64,000 nucleotides of DNA from Eutypa lata (GCA_022661535.1 JAKULF010000008.1:3100001-3164000); one strand, 5' to 3'; shown: positions 1 through 12,188, counted from the first letter of the stretch. Notes: generated by a model not told the origin, from the letters alone. Program-made: numbers and translations.

Positions 1-1
1 C

Positions 2-1505
2 CGGACGGGCGAGGTCTATCATGTGACGAATCTCGAGTAAGTCTTTTCTTCGAGCTCGGAGCATCTGCAACGAAGCAGATAGTATACGTACGGCAAGCTG
101 ATGCAATACACAGCGATTCCGATGAGGGGTCATTCCGCGACGCTGTCTCAGCATCCAATCGCATCGTCATCTTCGACGTTGGGGGCACCATCAATGTCAC
201 GGATAGGGTTGTGGTCTCGAAGAACGTGTATATTGCAGGACAGAGTGCTCCTGGAGATGTAAGCCGCATCAAGTCAGCTGCAGCCAGTCGGGATTGCCTT
301 TCTAACACTACCAGGGAATCACCCTCTACGGTAATGGCTTATCGTGGTCTAACGCGGACAACGGCATCGTGCGGTATATGAGGTTTCGCATGGGCAAAGG
401 TGGTGATTCGGGAAAAGGTAACATCACATCGACCTAACTCCCCTCGCTGTGTTAGTTCTCTTACTGACTAGTTTCCTCCCTTTGGTATAGACGGCATCAC
501 GATTGCCGAGGGCGAGAACATGATCTTTGACCACGTGTCTGTAACGTGGGGTCGCGACGAGACCTTTTCTATTAGCGGCGATGTGTACAATGTGACGATA
601 CAAGACTCGATCATCGGCCAGGGCCTCGAGACGCACTCATGTGGTGGTCTGATCCAGACAGACTACGGCGTTAGCTTATTCCGCAACCTGTACATCGACA
701 ACAAGACTCGGAACCCCAAGGTTAAGGGCATGAACGACTTCCAAAACAACGTATGCTTTTCCCAATCTATTTATCCCATACATAGGAATTGCCATCGCTA
801 ATCTTAGCACAAATAGGTCATCTATAACTGGGGTGGAGGTGGCGGTTATATAGCTGGAGACAGCTCGGGCCAGAGCAGCGCGAACATTATCAACAACTAT
901 TTTATCTCGGGGCCGTCCACTTCCGTTACGGCGTTTACAAGAGGAAACGAGAATTTCCATGGTTGTAAGTCGAGTGCACCCTCATACAGCCCCTGAAATA
1001 CTCCACAGGGGCTACGAAATGAGAATGATTATTAACCTAAGCTGCTAGATGTCTCGGAGAACTACTATGACAGCGACAGGGATGGTACACTGAACGGCAG
1101 TCCGCTCTGCGTATCGACGACCTGCTATAGCGACATGGACATCGTGACGGAGCCGTTCGACTACCCGGGTCCGGAGAACCTCCTAACGGCATCCGAAGCC
1201 GTGGAGCATGTCCTCGCTAACGTCGGGGCTAACTATCCGGCGCGTGATGCCATTGACGCCCGTCTCGTGAGCGAAGTTGAGACCTATGGGACGGATGGCC
1301 AGTTGATCTCCGACGAGACGGCGAGCCCTATGAACGGGCCAGGCTTCATTGCCGGCGGAACCCCGCCCACCGACTCGGACGGCGATGGTATCCCCGACGA
1401 GTGGGAGAATGCTAACGGCCTGACCCCAACGATGCTAGCGACGCTATGGCGATCGCAAGCTCTGGGTATGCGAACATTGAAGTGTACCTGAATTCGCTGG
1501 TTTGA
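2..1505 (+). CDS. Secreted pectate lyase, 5'-truncated by the window edge, one frameshift near the 3' end
   Basis: Pectate lyase of the right-handed parallel beta-helix fold (PL1/PL3-like, extracellular), which would cleave polygalacturonate by beta-elimination. Six exons are readable: 2-36, 114-258, 315-417, 491-750, 817-964 and 1049-1505; all five introns (37-113, 259-314, 418-490, 751-816, 965-1048) are GT-AG and keep frame. Visible blocks are RTGEVYHVTNL, EGSFRDAVS, NGIVRYMRFRMG, DHVSVTWGRDE, NPKVKGMNDFQNN and a C-terminal DSDGDGIPDEWE motif that resembles a calcium-binding dockerin-like loop. The initiation codon and signal peptide lie before base 1. After codon 1420-1422 the frame jumps: as written it ends at 1491, but adding one G restores a tail ending NIEVYLNSLV with stop 1503-1505, as is usual for this family. 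I regard the gene as real and the shift as probable sequence error. Confidence 0.9.
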
Positions 1506-1631
1506 TGCTCTTCATTAATGGTTTTGATCTATTGTCTACCATGCCTATATAAAATGAAAACATTTTTTCGCTTTTGAGATGCTGAATTCGTAACCGCCAG
1601 TTTTTCTTCTTTCATTCAAGAATCATGGTTT

Positions 1632-2842
1632 TTAACTCATGCCTATCGTAAACATCGTGAAAAGGGGTATCCATAATGTGAGTTGTAGCCAACCGCTAAG
1701 ACCCAAGATCGCCGAAGCTACACCTTCAGCGCCCTCGATGAGGACAGCTGTCCCAACCGTGTCCGTTTCATCAATACTGCAGACCTTCTGGCACGACCCC
1801 CCATCACCGTCGGCGCGCTTCTTCGAAGGCTGTACATCATTGACGTCGGTCTGGTTAAAGACCATCTCGATCCACTGAATCTGAAGCACAGCTTGCCGGC
1901 CATCGCGCATGATCCCAGACCAAGAACCCCCATCGCTCCAGCAGTTGAAGTAGACCTGCGTCGGATCGCGCGGGTTCTGGAACGCGATAGCAGCGACCTC
2001 GTCGCCATCGACGTAGTGCGTGGTGCGCGTGGGCGTCCAGTCCATGCGGTAGACGGCCCAGTCGGTCCAGAGCGTGCCGCGCGGCAGCGTCGCGTTGCGC
2101 GTCGCTTCGGGCACCTCCTCGCCCTCGTCCGTGTACGACGGCTGGTTGGTGTACTGAACCTTGCGCGCCGGGTCCAGCGTCCGGATCTCCAGGTCGGACT
2201 CCTGCACCTCCGCTAGCGCGCCGTCCGACGCGCCCCGGTACGTGAACATGGCCGTCACGCCGCCGGCGTCGCCCCGCGTTCGCGCGAGCATCCGCACCGA
2301 GAGGTAGTGCAGGCCCGTCGCGACGGACTCGAACTCGGCCCTGACTGGAAGCGGCCTACGCGTGACGTCCGCATCGTCAGGAAGGTGTTGTCGTTGTCGT
2401 CGTCGCCGTCGTCCCCCGCTTCGATGTACACGTTGTTGGGCGAGTTGACGAGCAGGTACAAGGCGTCGCTGGTGGTCTCGCGCCCCGCCTTCTCGTCTGC
2501 CTGCTGCTGCGCGAGGATATCGCTGTTGTTCCAGCTCTGTATCCCCCAGTTGTCGGTCCATTTATCCGATAGGAAATAATCGCTAGTCGCGTGGGCGTGG
2601 CTGCTGTTCCATTCGTCCGGGATGATGTCCGGCACGCCGGCGTACTCGGAAAGCGACCGGAAATCGAAGAACTGGTGCGTCTTGAAGTAGGCGGCATCGC
2701 TGCCATTGGTGCGGTAGCACTCACACTCGTCGTCGCTCGCTACCTGCGGGTAGTCCTGTGAGAGCGCAGGCGAGGCGAGCAGGATCATCCATAACAACGA
2801 CGTTTTCTGCCCTAGATGTCGTGGGGCCTCCATAGCGATCAT
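1632..2842 (-). CDS. Secreted GH16-like (concanavalin A-fold) glycosidase with one frameshift
   Basis: Fungal protein of the GH16 / concanavalin A-like glucanase fold, probably acting on beta-glucans at or outside the cell wall. The first ATG is at 2842; a second in-frame ATG is at 2833. The N-terminus (LLWMILLASPALSQ) is a signal peptide, followed by a Cys-rich ECECYRTNG segment and HQFFDFRSLSEY. The central QESDLEIRT matches the GH16 catalytic core E-x-D-x-E. Later blocks are VQYTNQPSY, WAVYRMDWTPTRTTHYVDG and NCWSDGGSWSG. A hydrophobic C-terminus (GWLQLTLWIPLFTMFTIG) suggests a GPI signal or membrane tail. The frame changes at 2339-2341 (CCC on +); one extra C joins FQSG to AEFESVATG without other change, so a homopolymer miscount is the simplest explanation. 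No intron is needed. The exact substrate is unknown. Confidence 0.83.
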
Positions 2843-5039
2843 GGTCGAAAACAACACCAACCGGTAACACCCAAGGTCTTAAGTGTTTTCTACCCGAGTA
2901 GGTACCCAGAAAACTAGGTAACTAGTCTCGTATGTTATAAACGCCGTAAGTTATACCCCTAGTATTTATACTAGTTATCTACAACGCTTCATCTTCCTTG
3001 GGACACTGTCATGACATGACCATAGGTGATCAAACCCTATGAAATGAGCAATATGTAAGAAAAGAGGAAGAGAAAGCAAGACCTTAAGGAAAGGGGAAGA
3101 AAATTAATAAAAACAATAGTTAGCCGTGCCGGGTGGCTGACTAGGATCGTAACTGTCAAATGTCGGATGATCCCGAGATGGCTGACTTAGTTATAGCAGC
3201 TGGGGCACTGGGGGTATACGATCGGCTGGGCCAGAACACTCCACCTAAAGAGGGCTGCGGGAGTGCTAACTGGTGGAGCAGCCGCCTAACCGGCTAGCTG
3301 GCTTGCCTAACATAGCCTATTCTTTGGGGCCTATTTCCATGCATTAGGCGCTCAAGTGGCCCCAATACGTCGCATCAACACAGGATTATGGTATGATCTT
3401 GAATACGAATATCTTCCGCCGACGCGGTAAACATCAAATGAAGTTTTCATTAGTTAAATAGCTAACGGGCTGAGCAATTGAATCACAAGATAAATATCCA
3501 AGTGTTGCCACGATGCTATGTCCGTTTCAGAATCAGCCTCTGGACTCCTCCATATCAAGCCCCCCTCCCTCCTGCAATCGGATAAACCGGCCACGGCTCT
3601 TCCACTGTGGAGTTCTAGTCTTTTTTTTCGGAAGAGGAATTGGAAGTTCGGAAGCGCCATATCGGTGAACAGGCAAACCATGTGGGTTTTCGGGACTATC
3701 GAAGCATGGCAATGGAACAATAATTTCCCAATACAAAAGTGATTCTATTCTGATTGGTCCTTGTGGCTTAAAATGAGAATACGAAAATGTAGCCAAGGTT
3801 TGTGGTTCAAGCCGTTTTTACCGTTTCACCGTGTAACGAGACGAGTGACGTGGCGCTGCTTGGCCACAGTTAATACAAGACGTTAGGGCTGAAGAGCTGA
3901 AAGAGGACCTTCCAATGGGCTCAACCCAAGACAACTCACCTACTTCAGGAACATGCTTCGATATTCACTGAGACATACCTAACGACAAAGTTAGGTCTAA
4001 AAAATACTCATATCTTTACCATATAAGCCGCTACTTCGCATGCAAGTCGGGCAAGTCTACTTGCCTGATGTGTTCGAACAAGAATTTTTGCTTCTCGCTC
4101 CTAAATTGAGTCTGGCGTCTCGCGGGTGTCTTGTCAAGTATCTGCTGGTATCAATTTTTGACCACATCCCTATCTAGATTCACGTTAGGAGCGGCATCTA
4201 GATGTCTCAAAACCAACGCCCTCAGTTGATGTGTTCCTGTTTTCTTCTAGGCAGACCCCGTGTCAGGAAGTATATTTACCGTTAATAGCCACATCTATGA
4301 AGTAAAGATGTATGGTTTACTTCAAAGGATACCAGGGAACATTGTGCACTCGGACTTCTATTACGTAAACATTGGCAATATTATAAACCCCACAAGCTGA
4401 TAAACAGGCGGTTCCCACATACTCTAACAGATTGTTTTCCCAGGACCTTGAGCCTGCTTATCTCCTCATAAAAGGTTCACAACCTTTCGCTCACTACGAG
4501 CTTTTGAAGCGGGAGAGTTTAGTTGATAACCCGTTCCAAGAGTGGGGGGGACTACGGTGTCCTACGAAGTGTTAGGCATACCGAAAGTCACGAGTATACT
4601 TTCACAGTAATATAGGGGGTCCACCCTATGACATATCTCAATATTGCAAGCACTTAAAGACCAAAAAAGGCCAACGATTCCCCTGCCCGAAACTTTCCTT
4701 GGGATAATTGGCAAGATCATTGCTACCTACACCATACTGTGCCGCCTTGTTGCATATATATTAAGTTTAGTATCTGCATGTGACTACGTCCTTCTTGGAT
4801 CTACACATCCCTTCAATTACCGTGTGTGCGATGGAGCTGTAACTGGTTTTCAGGACTTCCGGCTAAAGTCCACTTTGGCACCCAGATGGCACATTCTATA
4901 TAGGGGTTTAATTAAATTTCTCCTCTTGGGCAGTACCACCTCCAACCATGCAATGATCGTATTTATTGGGACGAGACCGCTCTGTAAAGAAACATATTCC
5001 TTCGCAACTACATTTTAAACCTAGCACAAGGCCTGAACA
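2843..5039. other. Intergenic, no supported gene
   Basis: About 2.2 kb between the divergent GH16-like gene and the small secreted protein gene. The first 150 bases should hold the GH16 promoter. Short open frames at 3454-3796 and 4644-5018 lack family similarity, proper starts or introns and look like chance. The stretch at 3120-3340 is GC-richer and may be the relic of a repeat, but I recognise nothing in it. Confidence 0.5.
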
Positions 5040-5671
5040 ATGATTATCAGTGCACTAGCTTTCTCGTTACAATTAACGCATGCGCAACTTCATAGCGAAG
5101 CTACCTTGGATCATAGAATACTAAATGAAGAGTATCAGGGATCAAGGTGTGCCGATGGATTTCCACCGACTACATTCTTTGTCCACGGTGTAGGGTATCT
5201 CAAGTATGAAACCGCGCCTGGCAGTTTCGACGTGCCACCGAACTCGTCGCAGGTAGGATTTGAGGTAGTCAACAAGGCCAATGATGTAGGAACCGCCTGC
5301 AGCTTCGTGACTGCCATGGTGAACGGCGAGTATCCAAACACGAACCATCTCTGGCACGACTGCGGGAATCGATCCCTAGACATCGATGGGAGGAGACTCC
5401 GCTCAGAACAAGTGCGCGGTTCAATTGGGATACATGGGACCTTGCAGTGAACCAGTCCTGGATGTGTGATGAAGGGTTCGTATTTTTTAAAGTCTAAAGT
5501 AGGTACTTCTGAGCACACGTTTTGCTGACTTATACGCTTTGCTATAGGGAGACTATAAAGCACATATCCACCGTCGCGCTTACCCCTACCTGCAGAGACT
5601 CGAATACTCCCTATCAGTTCGTCAAATCATGTAATGCATCAGATATTGAAGCCCCCGCGATATCACAATAG
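5040..5671 (+). CDS. Small secreted cysteine-containing protein with one intron, one frameshift
   Basis: Short secreted protein of an uncharacterised fungal family. The start ATG at 5040 opens a signal peptide (MIISALAFSLQLTHAQ). The mature part carries HGVGYLKYET, VVNKANDVGTACSF and NHLWHDCGNRSL. After codon ~5410 the useful frame changes by one base; the other frame reads RFNWDTWDLAVNQSWMCDEG, a block common in small secreted fungal proteins. An intron at 5476-5547 (GTTCGT...CTATAG, branch CTGAC) then leads to a last exon with two more cysteines ending at 5669-5671. Read without the correction the protein stops at 5450. No enzyme motif is visible; an effector-like or surface role is only an inference. 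Confidence 0.6.
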
Positions 5672-6206
5672 GCCCCGAGAGGTGATTATTGGAGATATTG
5701 TTCGTGCTAGAAAGCGAAAGTGTAATGTGTTGTGGGAACGTCATTGCAGCACGTACTAAGTATATTTGACAATTATTAATGTCGTATTTTATGGGAAAGT
5801 AAAGTATAGGTATCAGATTATAACAGGTTAATGTCTTCAGGGGGTGTCACAACGAATATATATATAGCGTTATTGCCTTTCAATGGGGGGCGAAGCACTC
5901 TTTGTATATACTTTACACTTAAGTCGGAGCTAAAAACAAGAAATTGCACGAGTTTAATATACTTTATTTGAAGGCATGATAGTTTATAGATACACTGTAT
6001 TTAGCCCATATCTCATGGTCTATAGGAAGCCTTCGATAGCCAACTTTTATTGCGCTGTAAATATAAAAGATCAGGGGTCTCGTGTGTGTTTATATGTGTA
6101 TATTGTCATGATCATTATCACCGCCGTTTCTATATAAAACGTAAAATGAAATCATAGGGAAGGCGTAAGCAAGTTTACGCTATGTCAGGCGCTCATATCC
6201 TAACGC
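5672..6206. other. AT-rich intergenic stretch
   Basis: About 530 bases of AT-rich DNA between convergent units. No coding or RNA signal is visible. It presumably contains the 3' ends of the secreted-protein gene and of the decayed gene on the other strand. Confidence 0.5.
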
Positions 6207-8160
6207 TCATACCCTAGGCGTTCGAGGCGGTCGACCTCTCGCTCGTCTCTTCGGGCCAGGTGCGCGTTCACCATCACAAACACCGTCGCTATCAGAGGCG
6301 TCTCTGTGCTTCCTCTTCAGGCTACCATCAGAAGTAAAGCTTGCCCCGAGTACGCTCTCTTCTGTGGCCGTAGTGGCAAAACTTCTCTGCAGGTAATCCA
6401 TCTTGTGATAATTCTGAGACTTTCGAGTATCAGTCACTAGTTTCAGTACTTTCTCCTAATTTTTGCCTGTCCATCTGTCTTCAGGCACGGAGACTTGACT
6501 TACCCGCTGCTCTGGGAGCTCCGTTGAGAAGGAGTTTGCTGTTGTGCTTGCGAATGAGCCTATTCCTACTAAATCGGGAGTACTAGCCGGTTTGGACTCT
6601 CAAATTCTCGCCTTCGTATTCCGTTTCAGCATTTCCTCTCGAAGTAGACCGTACCTCTACTGCAACTGGTGGTTGTTGCCTGCCAGGATGTGTTGGAACC
6701 ATATGGCAAGGTTCATGGTCATTGTCTTGCAGGTGTCAATATTGCCGTCTGTGTTGTGGATTCTGCCTTCCTCTTCACTATCATCAACTTCGTTACGCCT
6801 GTGGTGGTGCTCTTTCCATGGAATGGATTTGAACTCTAAAAGCCCGTCGTCGACCAGCGCCTGTACTAGCTCATCCTCTGGGGTAGGATGGGTAGTATTG
6901 GGAGTAGGGAGGATGGTTGGGATGCTTGGACTGGCCCTTACTTCCGTGGTCTAATCCCCACTACAACGACCTCTTTCGTTGTCACGATGCAGCCGTACCG
7001 GGCCTTTGCTTCGACACAGTATGTGAAGATTTGTCGAATCGGTGCTGCCACGTTGGTCTGATACCAGTACTCGTTCCAGCCCTCACCCTTTCCAAGCACC
7101 TTGTCGCTGCTCCACTTGCTGCCCGGCTTAATCTCCATAGGGAGCTGGCTGTTAGGCTTAGGTCGTAGCAGCGGTACACGATCTTGATTATCTGTCTTTC
7201 TATGTTTACTACCGCCATTGTTCTTCGAATTCGGAGGTGGGGATTGTTGTTGCATAGGGCTTCGTCCCACAGAGATCCCGGCTCCGTCGGGTCTGCAGTA
7301 GCCTTGTTTCTGAGACTTGGACAGGTTCCTGGCCGGCCTCGCCGCTCGATGGAGGAGTTTCGCTCTTTCTTTGGTCTTTGTCGACCCCGAAGGCTTTGAA
7401 CTGCGGTTTACCTGGGCTGCCCGGCTTGTTACAACCCAGCTCACGGGGCTTAGGGCATCCCCAACGGCCTCGAGCGCCGTGTTCACGATTCTGTTTGTCC
7501 ATTTCCCTAGGATGTCGACGGCTGCATCCTCGCCAGTATCGACGCAATCCACATTCGGGATAAGCGGGGGCTGAACATAGTACAACTCTCGCGCACGCAG
7601 ACACTCCTCAATCAGCTCACCACTAAACATCTTTTCTAGGGTATCGAAGGTAAAATCCTCCCACTGAAACATCTAGAATCGGTAACTGCCCCTTAATCTA
7701 CAATGAGATGGAACAAGGAGAAGGGGAAAAGAAAGGGGAAACTGCTTACCTCCTCTACCTGCATAGGGAACGCCCAGGGTCGACGTGAGGTCTGGAGCGC
7801 CTTTGGTTGCTCATCGTAAACCAGATCTGGGTTCTTCGCGGTGAGGTACTCTAGGATGCTTGCTGCTGTTTCGCACGGCATTGAATGGGAGTTCAAACCA
7901 CTTCCTGATCAGATTGATTAAGTTCCCGTTCATAAAAGAATTCACGGAAGTCGGCCACAAAAGAGCCAATATAATAATAATGAGAAGCATATCATTCAAC
8001 TCTGGTATCCCCAACAGATCAATGAAATACTTTGGGGCGCTTACTTCGGAGTCATTCAAAATTGCGGATCATACACAATGGTGAATATATTTAGCCTCGA
8101 TTCTTCTCGCAAAATCTCCTAGACCTTCCCCTGAATGGTGACGGACTGGCTGATCTTACA
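6207..8160 (-). pseudogene. Decayed gene of an uncharacterised fungal protein family
   Basis: Read on the minus strand, one protein can be followed from about 8160 to 6207 across frame breaks and stops. Blocks in order: FARRIEAKYIHHCV, stop TGA (8069-8071), NDSEVSAPKYFIDLLGIPEL, frame break near 7865, ASILEYLTAKNPDLVYDEQP, intron about 7697-7747 (GTAAGC...TTGTAG), frame break near 7665, WEDFTFDTLEKMFSGELIEE, YQTNVAAPIRQIFTYCVEAK, ARYGCIVTTKEVVVVGIRPR, frame break near 6938, DGLLEFKSIPWKEH, MTMNLALWFQHILAGNN, TAG (6657-6659), YGLLREEMLKRN, TGA (6600-6602), an intron with GTAAGT donor near 6500, then a basic tail ending at 6207. The ARYG...RIRP and IPW...NLALW blocks resemble a family of large fungal proteins of unknown function. 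Three stops plus at least three frame changes argue for a pseudogene, although sequence error may add to the damage. Confidence 0.55.
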
Positions 8161-8601
8161 AACTTCGAGGTGTTGATATAATGGTAGCATAGCAACTGTC
8201 CTTGGTAGTAGCGGAGATCTCCCTTTATACATATCCTAGACTCATTATTGTGACTCACCTCCCAATACCATCCCCTGGTAGCACTACAAATGGAAATGCG
8301 GGAAAAAGGCGTGTAGGGAGTGTAAGTTATATGCATGGCAGCTTCTACTGTATATACCATGTAACGTTGAGCACCGACGATAGGTCTCTCCACCATTAAG
8401 GGGCTCCCGTTTTATCGCCATTGAATATAAGCTGCAGCTCTTGGTAAGTGGTATAATTTCCTCTATAATACATGCGATACGTTGCCGATGTGCAGCAGCC
8501 ATGTAACAATATGTTTTAATCCGAGGCCTACCCCAAGAGTCCAACCCAGTCTCTCTCCGGGAGACGCACGCAACCCCTCTGGCGAGAGCCCTTCATAAAT
8601 T
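8161..8601. other. Intergenic region
   Basis: About 440 bases between the divergent decayed gene and the FTA2-like gene. No coding signal or recognisable RNA; it should contain the promoter of the + strand gene. Confidence 0.4.
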
Positions 8602-9512
8602 ATGGCAGGCGGAGTTAAAGAGAACCGTCGCCTCCTGTCTGCCCTTGAGCTACCCCTTGTGAGGGCCCAAAGCTAAAGACTTTTCCGCACCGAAATGCAT
8701 CAATCAATTGGAAAGAGTTGATCAGTGAGCCAGAAACGCCCCTATCGAGTGGCCAAGCCTACGTCTTCAAAGTCGAAATTAACGCGGAGGTGTACGCTCT
8801 AAAAGTTGTAAGTTGCTGGGTCCCTAGACAACTGCCAGCTTCTAGCTAAATGACTTTTTAGTTCAAGTTCTTCAAGCCTTCTACCTACAGGGCCGACCTC
8901 GGCCCAATTCGGGGGAGGAAGGTGACAGACGAGATGCTGGCTTTCCACACCGATCCGTTCTACGCCGAGTGTCGTGCATACGCCCACATCCAAGAGAAAC
9001 AACAAGAGCAGAACCTAAGGAGGCGCAATTTTGCGCACTGTTATGGCTTCATGGCATTGAAGAAGACGGACGAGGAGGTAGTTGCTAGTTACGGGGCAGA
9101 GCTTTGGGATATCCCGCGCGACGACGAATATCGTAGGAAGGCTGAAGGGAGTCCAGTCCGCGCTATTGTGAAAGAATATGTCGACCACGACGTAGTGATG
9201 GACGTCCCTGCATTGAAAAGAATGCTAAAAGGTATTAAGTGGCTGAACAGGCACGGCGTGCTGAACCACGACATCCATCCCGCAAACTTCAAGGGTGGGC
9301 TTCTTGTAGATTTTGGATCTTCGTGGACTAGGAAACCGCATTGTCTCTGGGACAACATGCCGGAACAAAAACTGAAGGTCATTGAGCGAGCTGATTTGAT
9401 CAAGTTCCAGGAGATGGCTAACGAGGAAGGATTCGGTGCCAAGGTTCGCGCTATACCGAATAGGCAGTACAAGGAGCTGAGGCCGAGGCGGATCGGAGGT
9501 AGGACTTCTTGA
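8602..9512 (+). CDS. FTA2-like protein-kinase-fold protein
   Basis: Protein with a reduced kinase-like fold resembling the fungal kinetochore Sim4-complex subunit FTA2 family. The ATG at 8602 starts MAGGVKENRRLLSALELPL; one extra base in the C/T run 8653-8658 then joins CEGPKLKTF, the usual N-terminal motif of the family. Next come SSGQAYVFKVEIN and ALKV (N-lobe strand with Lys), an intron 8808-8861 (GTAAGT...TTTTAG, phase 0), then FKFFKPSTYR, GRKVTDEMLAFHTDPFYAEC, the catalytic-loop-like LNHDIHPANF and LVDFGSSW in place of DFG. The stop is at 9510-9512. HD..P..N plus DFG suggests a kinase relative, but activity is uncertain and such genes are often present in many non-kinetochore copies. Without the correction the longest frame starts at 8922. 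Confidence 0.68.
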
Positions 9513-10695
9513 TTCTGAGTATACCTTTCCTTTTACGATGAATGATAAAGTGTTGACCTAAGGGAATAAGTCAACTGGAGAAAACAGGATACTCTTATAA
9601 GGATTTTATTAAAAGACAGTAATCTTATTTTGGGGGGTGGGGAAGGGGTCGTGGTTCTCATTTAATATGCTACTTTAATATTCGTTCAAGTTATATATTA
9701 ATAGCTTTCACCCGTTTAAGTAACAATATGATTCATTAAGCTAGATACACATATCTTATTATTTATATTAGTCACTTAAAATTAAGTATAGACCTAGGCT
9801 TATAGTGAAGACTTCATCACCATGCAAACACGGCATTCCCAAAGGTCTATCCGACCTATGGCGAATTGGCATCACTTGCAACAATTCTGTATACTACTGT
9901 GAAGAGTTAGGGGTCATTTTACCGGTCTCAGGAAGCTTGATATATTGTCAGGAATATCTAGGTCAGGAATCTAGCTATATGGGTGCCATCCGGCTACAAA
10001 CGCCGAATGGTGACGTCCGACACTTGCATTCCCCCGTTTGACCTGGTGGCTTTCAGCCATTACTTTGCTATCCCACCAAATATCCTACACATTCAATTTA
10101 AATAAATGTTAATGTTATTATATTATTTACAATGGTAGCAGGTGAGATGGACAAGGCCCTATATGTACAGTCTCGACGGGTCTTTAACCGTCATTGTAGA
10201 CTTAGAAAATACAATATAATTATACCCTCCTAATCAATAATAAGGATAACCTATTAACCTTATACAATTTAAAAATAATACTAAAGGTTGGGCGGGTTTA
10301 CACTAGTGAAGCAGCGAGGCATCTTACTAGTTTCATTTTCCCCGTAGCTCTCGCCAAGGCTATGCGTGGTATAAGTATTACAGCCCAAGAATAATAACGT
10401 AATAATTAAAATAAGGAACTAAAAAAATGAAACAGTAGGAAAGGGAACCGGTATGTGAGCTTACCTTTATACATACTTATATAAGAGTTCGGAGCTAACA
10501 TTACCACATAGTCCAAACCTGACTCACCAGCTAAAACTATAGATATTCTAACCAGTGTATGCCATAGCAATAGTTTTAAGAACTTGAAATTTTTGGCATT
10601 ACAAAAGCAGCTCGGAAAATTTCATAACACCATTTAACTTTTCTCCTCCCAACTTCATTTCCCGCATTGTTAACTGCACCAAAGCACCTGGTTTA
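9513..10695. other. AT-rich intergenic region
   Basis: About 1.2 kb, strongly AT-rich with many TAATA/ATTAT runs. A 78-codon frame at 9805-10041 has no signal peptide, intron or recognisable motif and I do not accept it. The composition is what RIP-degraded repeats look like in ascomycetes, but no element ends are visible. Confidence 0.5.
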
Positions 10696-12188
10696 ATGGA
10701 ACATCAACATCGCATTGGTAGTTCCGTGAAAGGAAACAGCTTAGTACACTATACGATGATTCCCACAACCCCATACGATACCGAAATCTCGTGGCTCAGA
10801 TTTCCACCCGAGCTACAGCTCATGATCCTCAATTATCTAGTGGAATCGGCTGAACTTGAGTCTCAAGCCAGTGTTTACGCTGCCGTTTGCAGGCAATGGC
10901 AAGAGTTTTTTGAGCCGGTTCTATTTAAACGGCTAATTCTGCACCAATCCGACATCAAGAAATTCGGAGACATCGTGCAAGGGGAGCGCGTAGCATTTGT
11001 CAAATGGGTTTGGTTGCGTTTGGAGCTTCCAGCATACGGCTGCAATGATTGCACTAAGCCTGAATCTTCTGAAGAAAGACAGGACCACAACAAGCTATTC
11101 ACAAATGCCGTATGGGATTTGTTCGCTATTCTTCGCCACCTGGGGGACACGGCACTGTGGTGGGATCACGCTAGAGCTGAGTGCTCATTCTCCGAGTGAC
11201 GCAATCCATTGCTGCAAACCTCTGCAACGCCGCATCAATGACACCGCGTGGAAACGAACCCAACGTGGCCAACCTCAGCGTTATTATGATCCGGCACATG
11301 GTTGGATGAAGCGAAGAACCGTTTTGCCGGACTTGGACACCGCTTTGAGAATTTTCGGACACCCTGAAGGACTAAAATTTGACCGAAGAGCCTCTTCCGC
11401 GAGGAAATTGGGAACATTACCTGAAGTCAGAACTATACAATCGATTTGCATTCGTCGACAATTCTTGAGGGCATTATCAGCCACTGATTCCCTGGCTGCA
11501 ATATTTCGGTCCACCCCTGAAATCACAAACTTCAGATATGAGGCGTGGCGCGGACAAGAAAGGCGCAACCATATTGGCGCAGTTGTACGGAATACGGACC
11601 ATCACTTTTGTTGCTGAACATATTTAGACAAGCCAAGCATTTGAAGCGAGTTTCCTTATACGAAGATCGCAATGAATTTCTCTACGGTCGTCATGCTCGG
11701 GGTGTATCGCCGCTTCTAGGGCAAGATCTTGCACGAACGAGGCATAACTTCGAGGAGTTGCACGTTGGCAAACTTATCGATGCAAGGGATTTCTTCTATG
11801 AATTTTGGCCAGTGCCGGATGCTCTGCACAGACAAGTCAGAGCCCTCGAACGCGGAAGAAAATGGGAGTGTCTTAGATTCCTTTCGCTCTTCAGCTGTGT
11901 CGCAGTATAAATAGCGTTATTGCCACTAGAGCAATAACGGTTCCGTTTTTGTACGCAATAAGCTGCTTCCTCTCGCCCAACAACTACCGCACCGTGATTG
12001 CAGCAGCCAGCAAAGCCGCAAAACTGATGCCGCGGCTTGAGATCATGGAACTCTGGATGGGTTCAAGAATTGATCTAGATGCTGAGCAGATCCAAGGGCG
12101 CGCATGTATCCTCCAGTATCTGGATCTCAAAGAAAGGCTACTGAATGAGACCTCGCTGTTGCAGATACAAGAGGAAGGTGATAACTAG
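10696..12188 (+). pseudogene. F-box / leucine-rich fungal protein gene, broken by several frame changes
   Basis: Substrate-adaptor type gene. From the ATG at 10696 (or 10756) the first frame encodes an F-box (LRFPPELQLMILNYLVES) and then VYAAVCRQWQEFFEPVLFKRL. At 11162-11164 (GGG) the protein continues in the next frame (ITLELSAHSPSDAIHC, typical of these proteins); one extra G would fix it. Near 11590 it returns to the first frame (NIFRQAKHLKRVSLYEDRNE). It stops at 11908-11910, and after a segment holding a 9-bp inverted repeat (11915-11939) it resumes as YRTVIAAASKAAKLMPRLEIMELWMG, ending at 12186-12188. Two of the breaks may be sequence error; the interruption around 11908-11960 is harder to repair and no clean intron fits it, so a pseudogene is possible. 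Confidence 0.6.

Noticed and set aside
4644..5018. A 124-codon hydrophobic frame upstream of the secreted protein gene
   Set aside because: It does not begin with ATG, shows no known domain and lies in AT-rich DNA where hydrophobic chance frames are common.
9805..10041. A 78-codon frame as a small gene
   Set aside because: No signal peptide, family motif, intron or neighbouring support in strongly AT-rich DNA.
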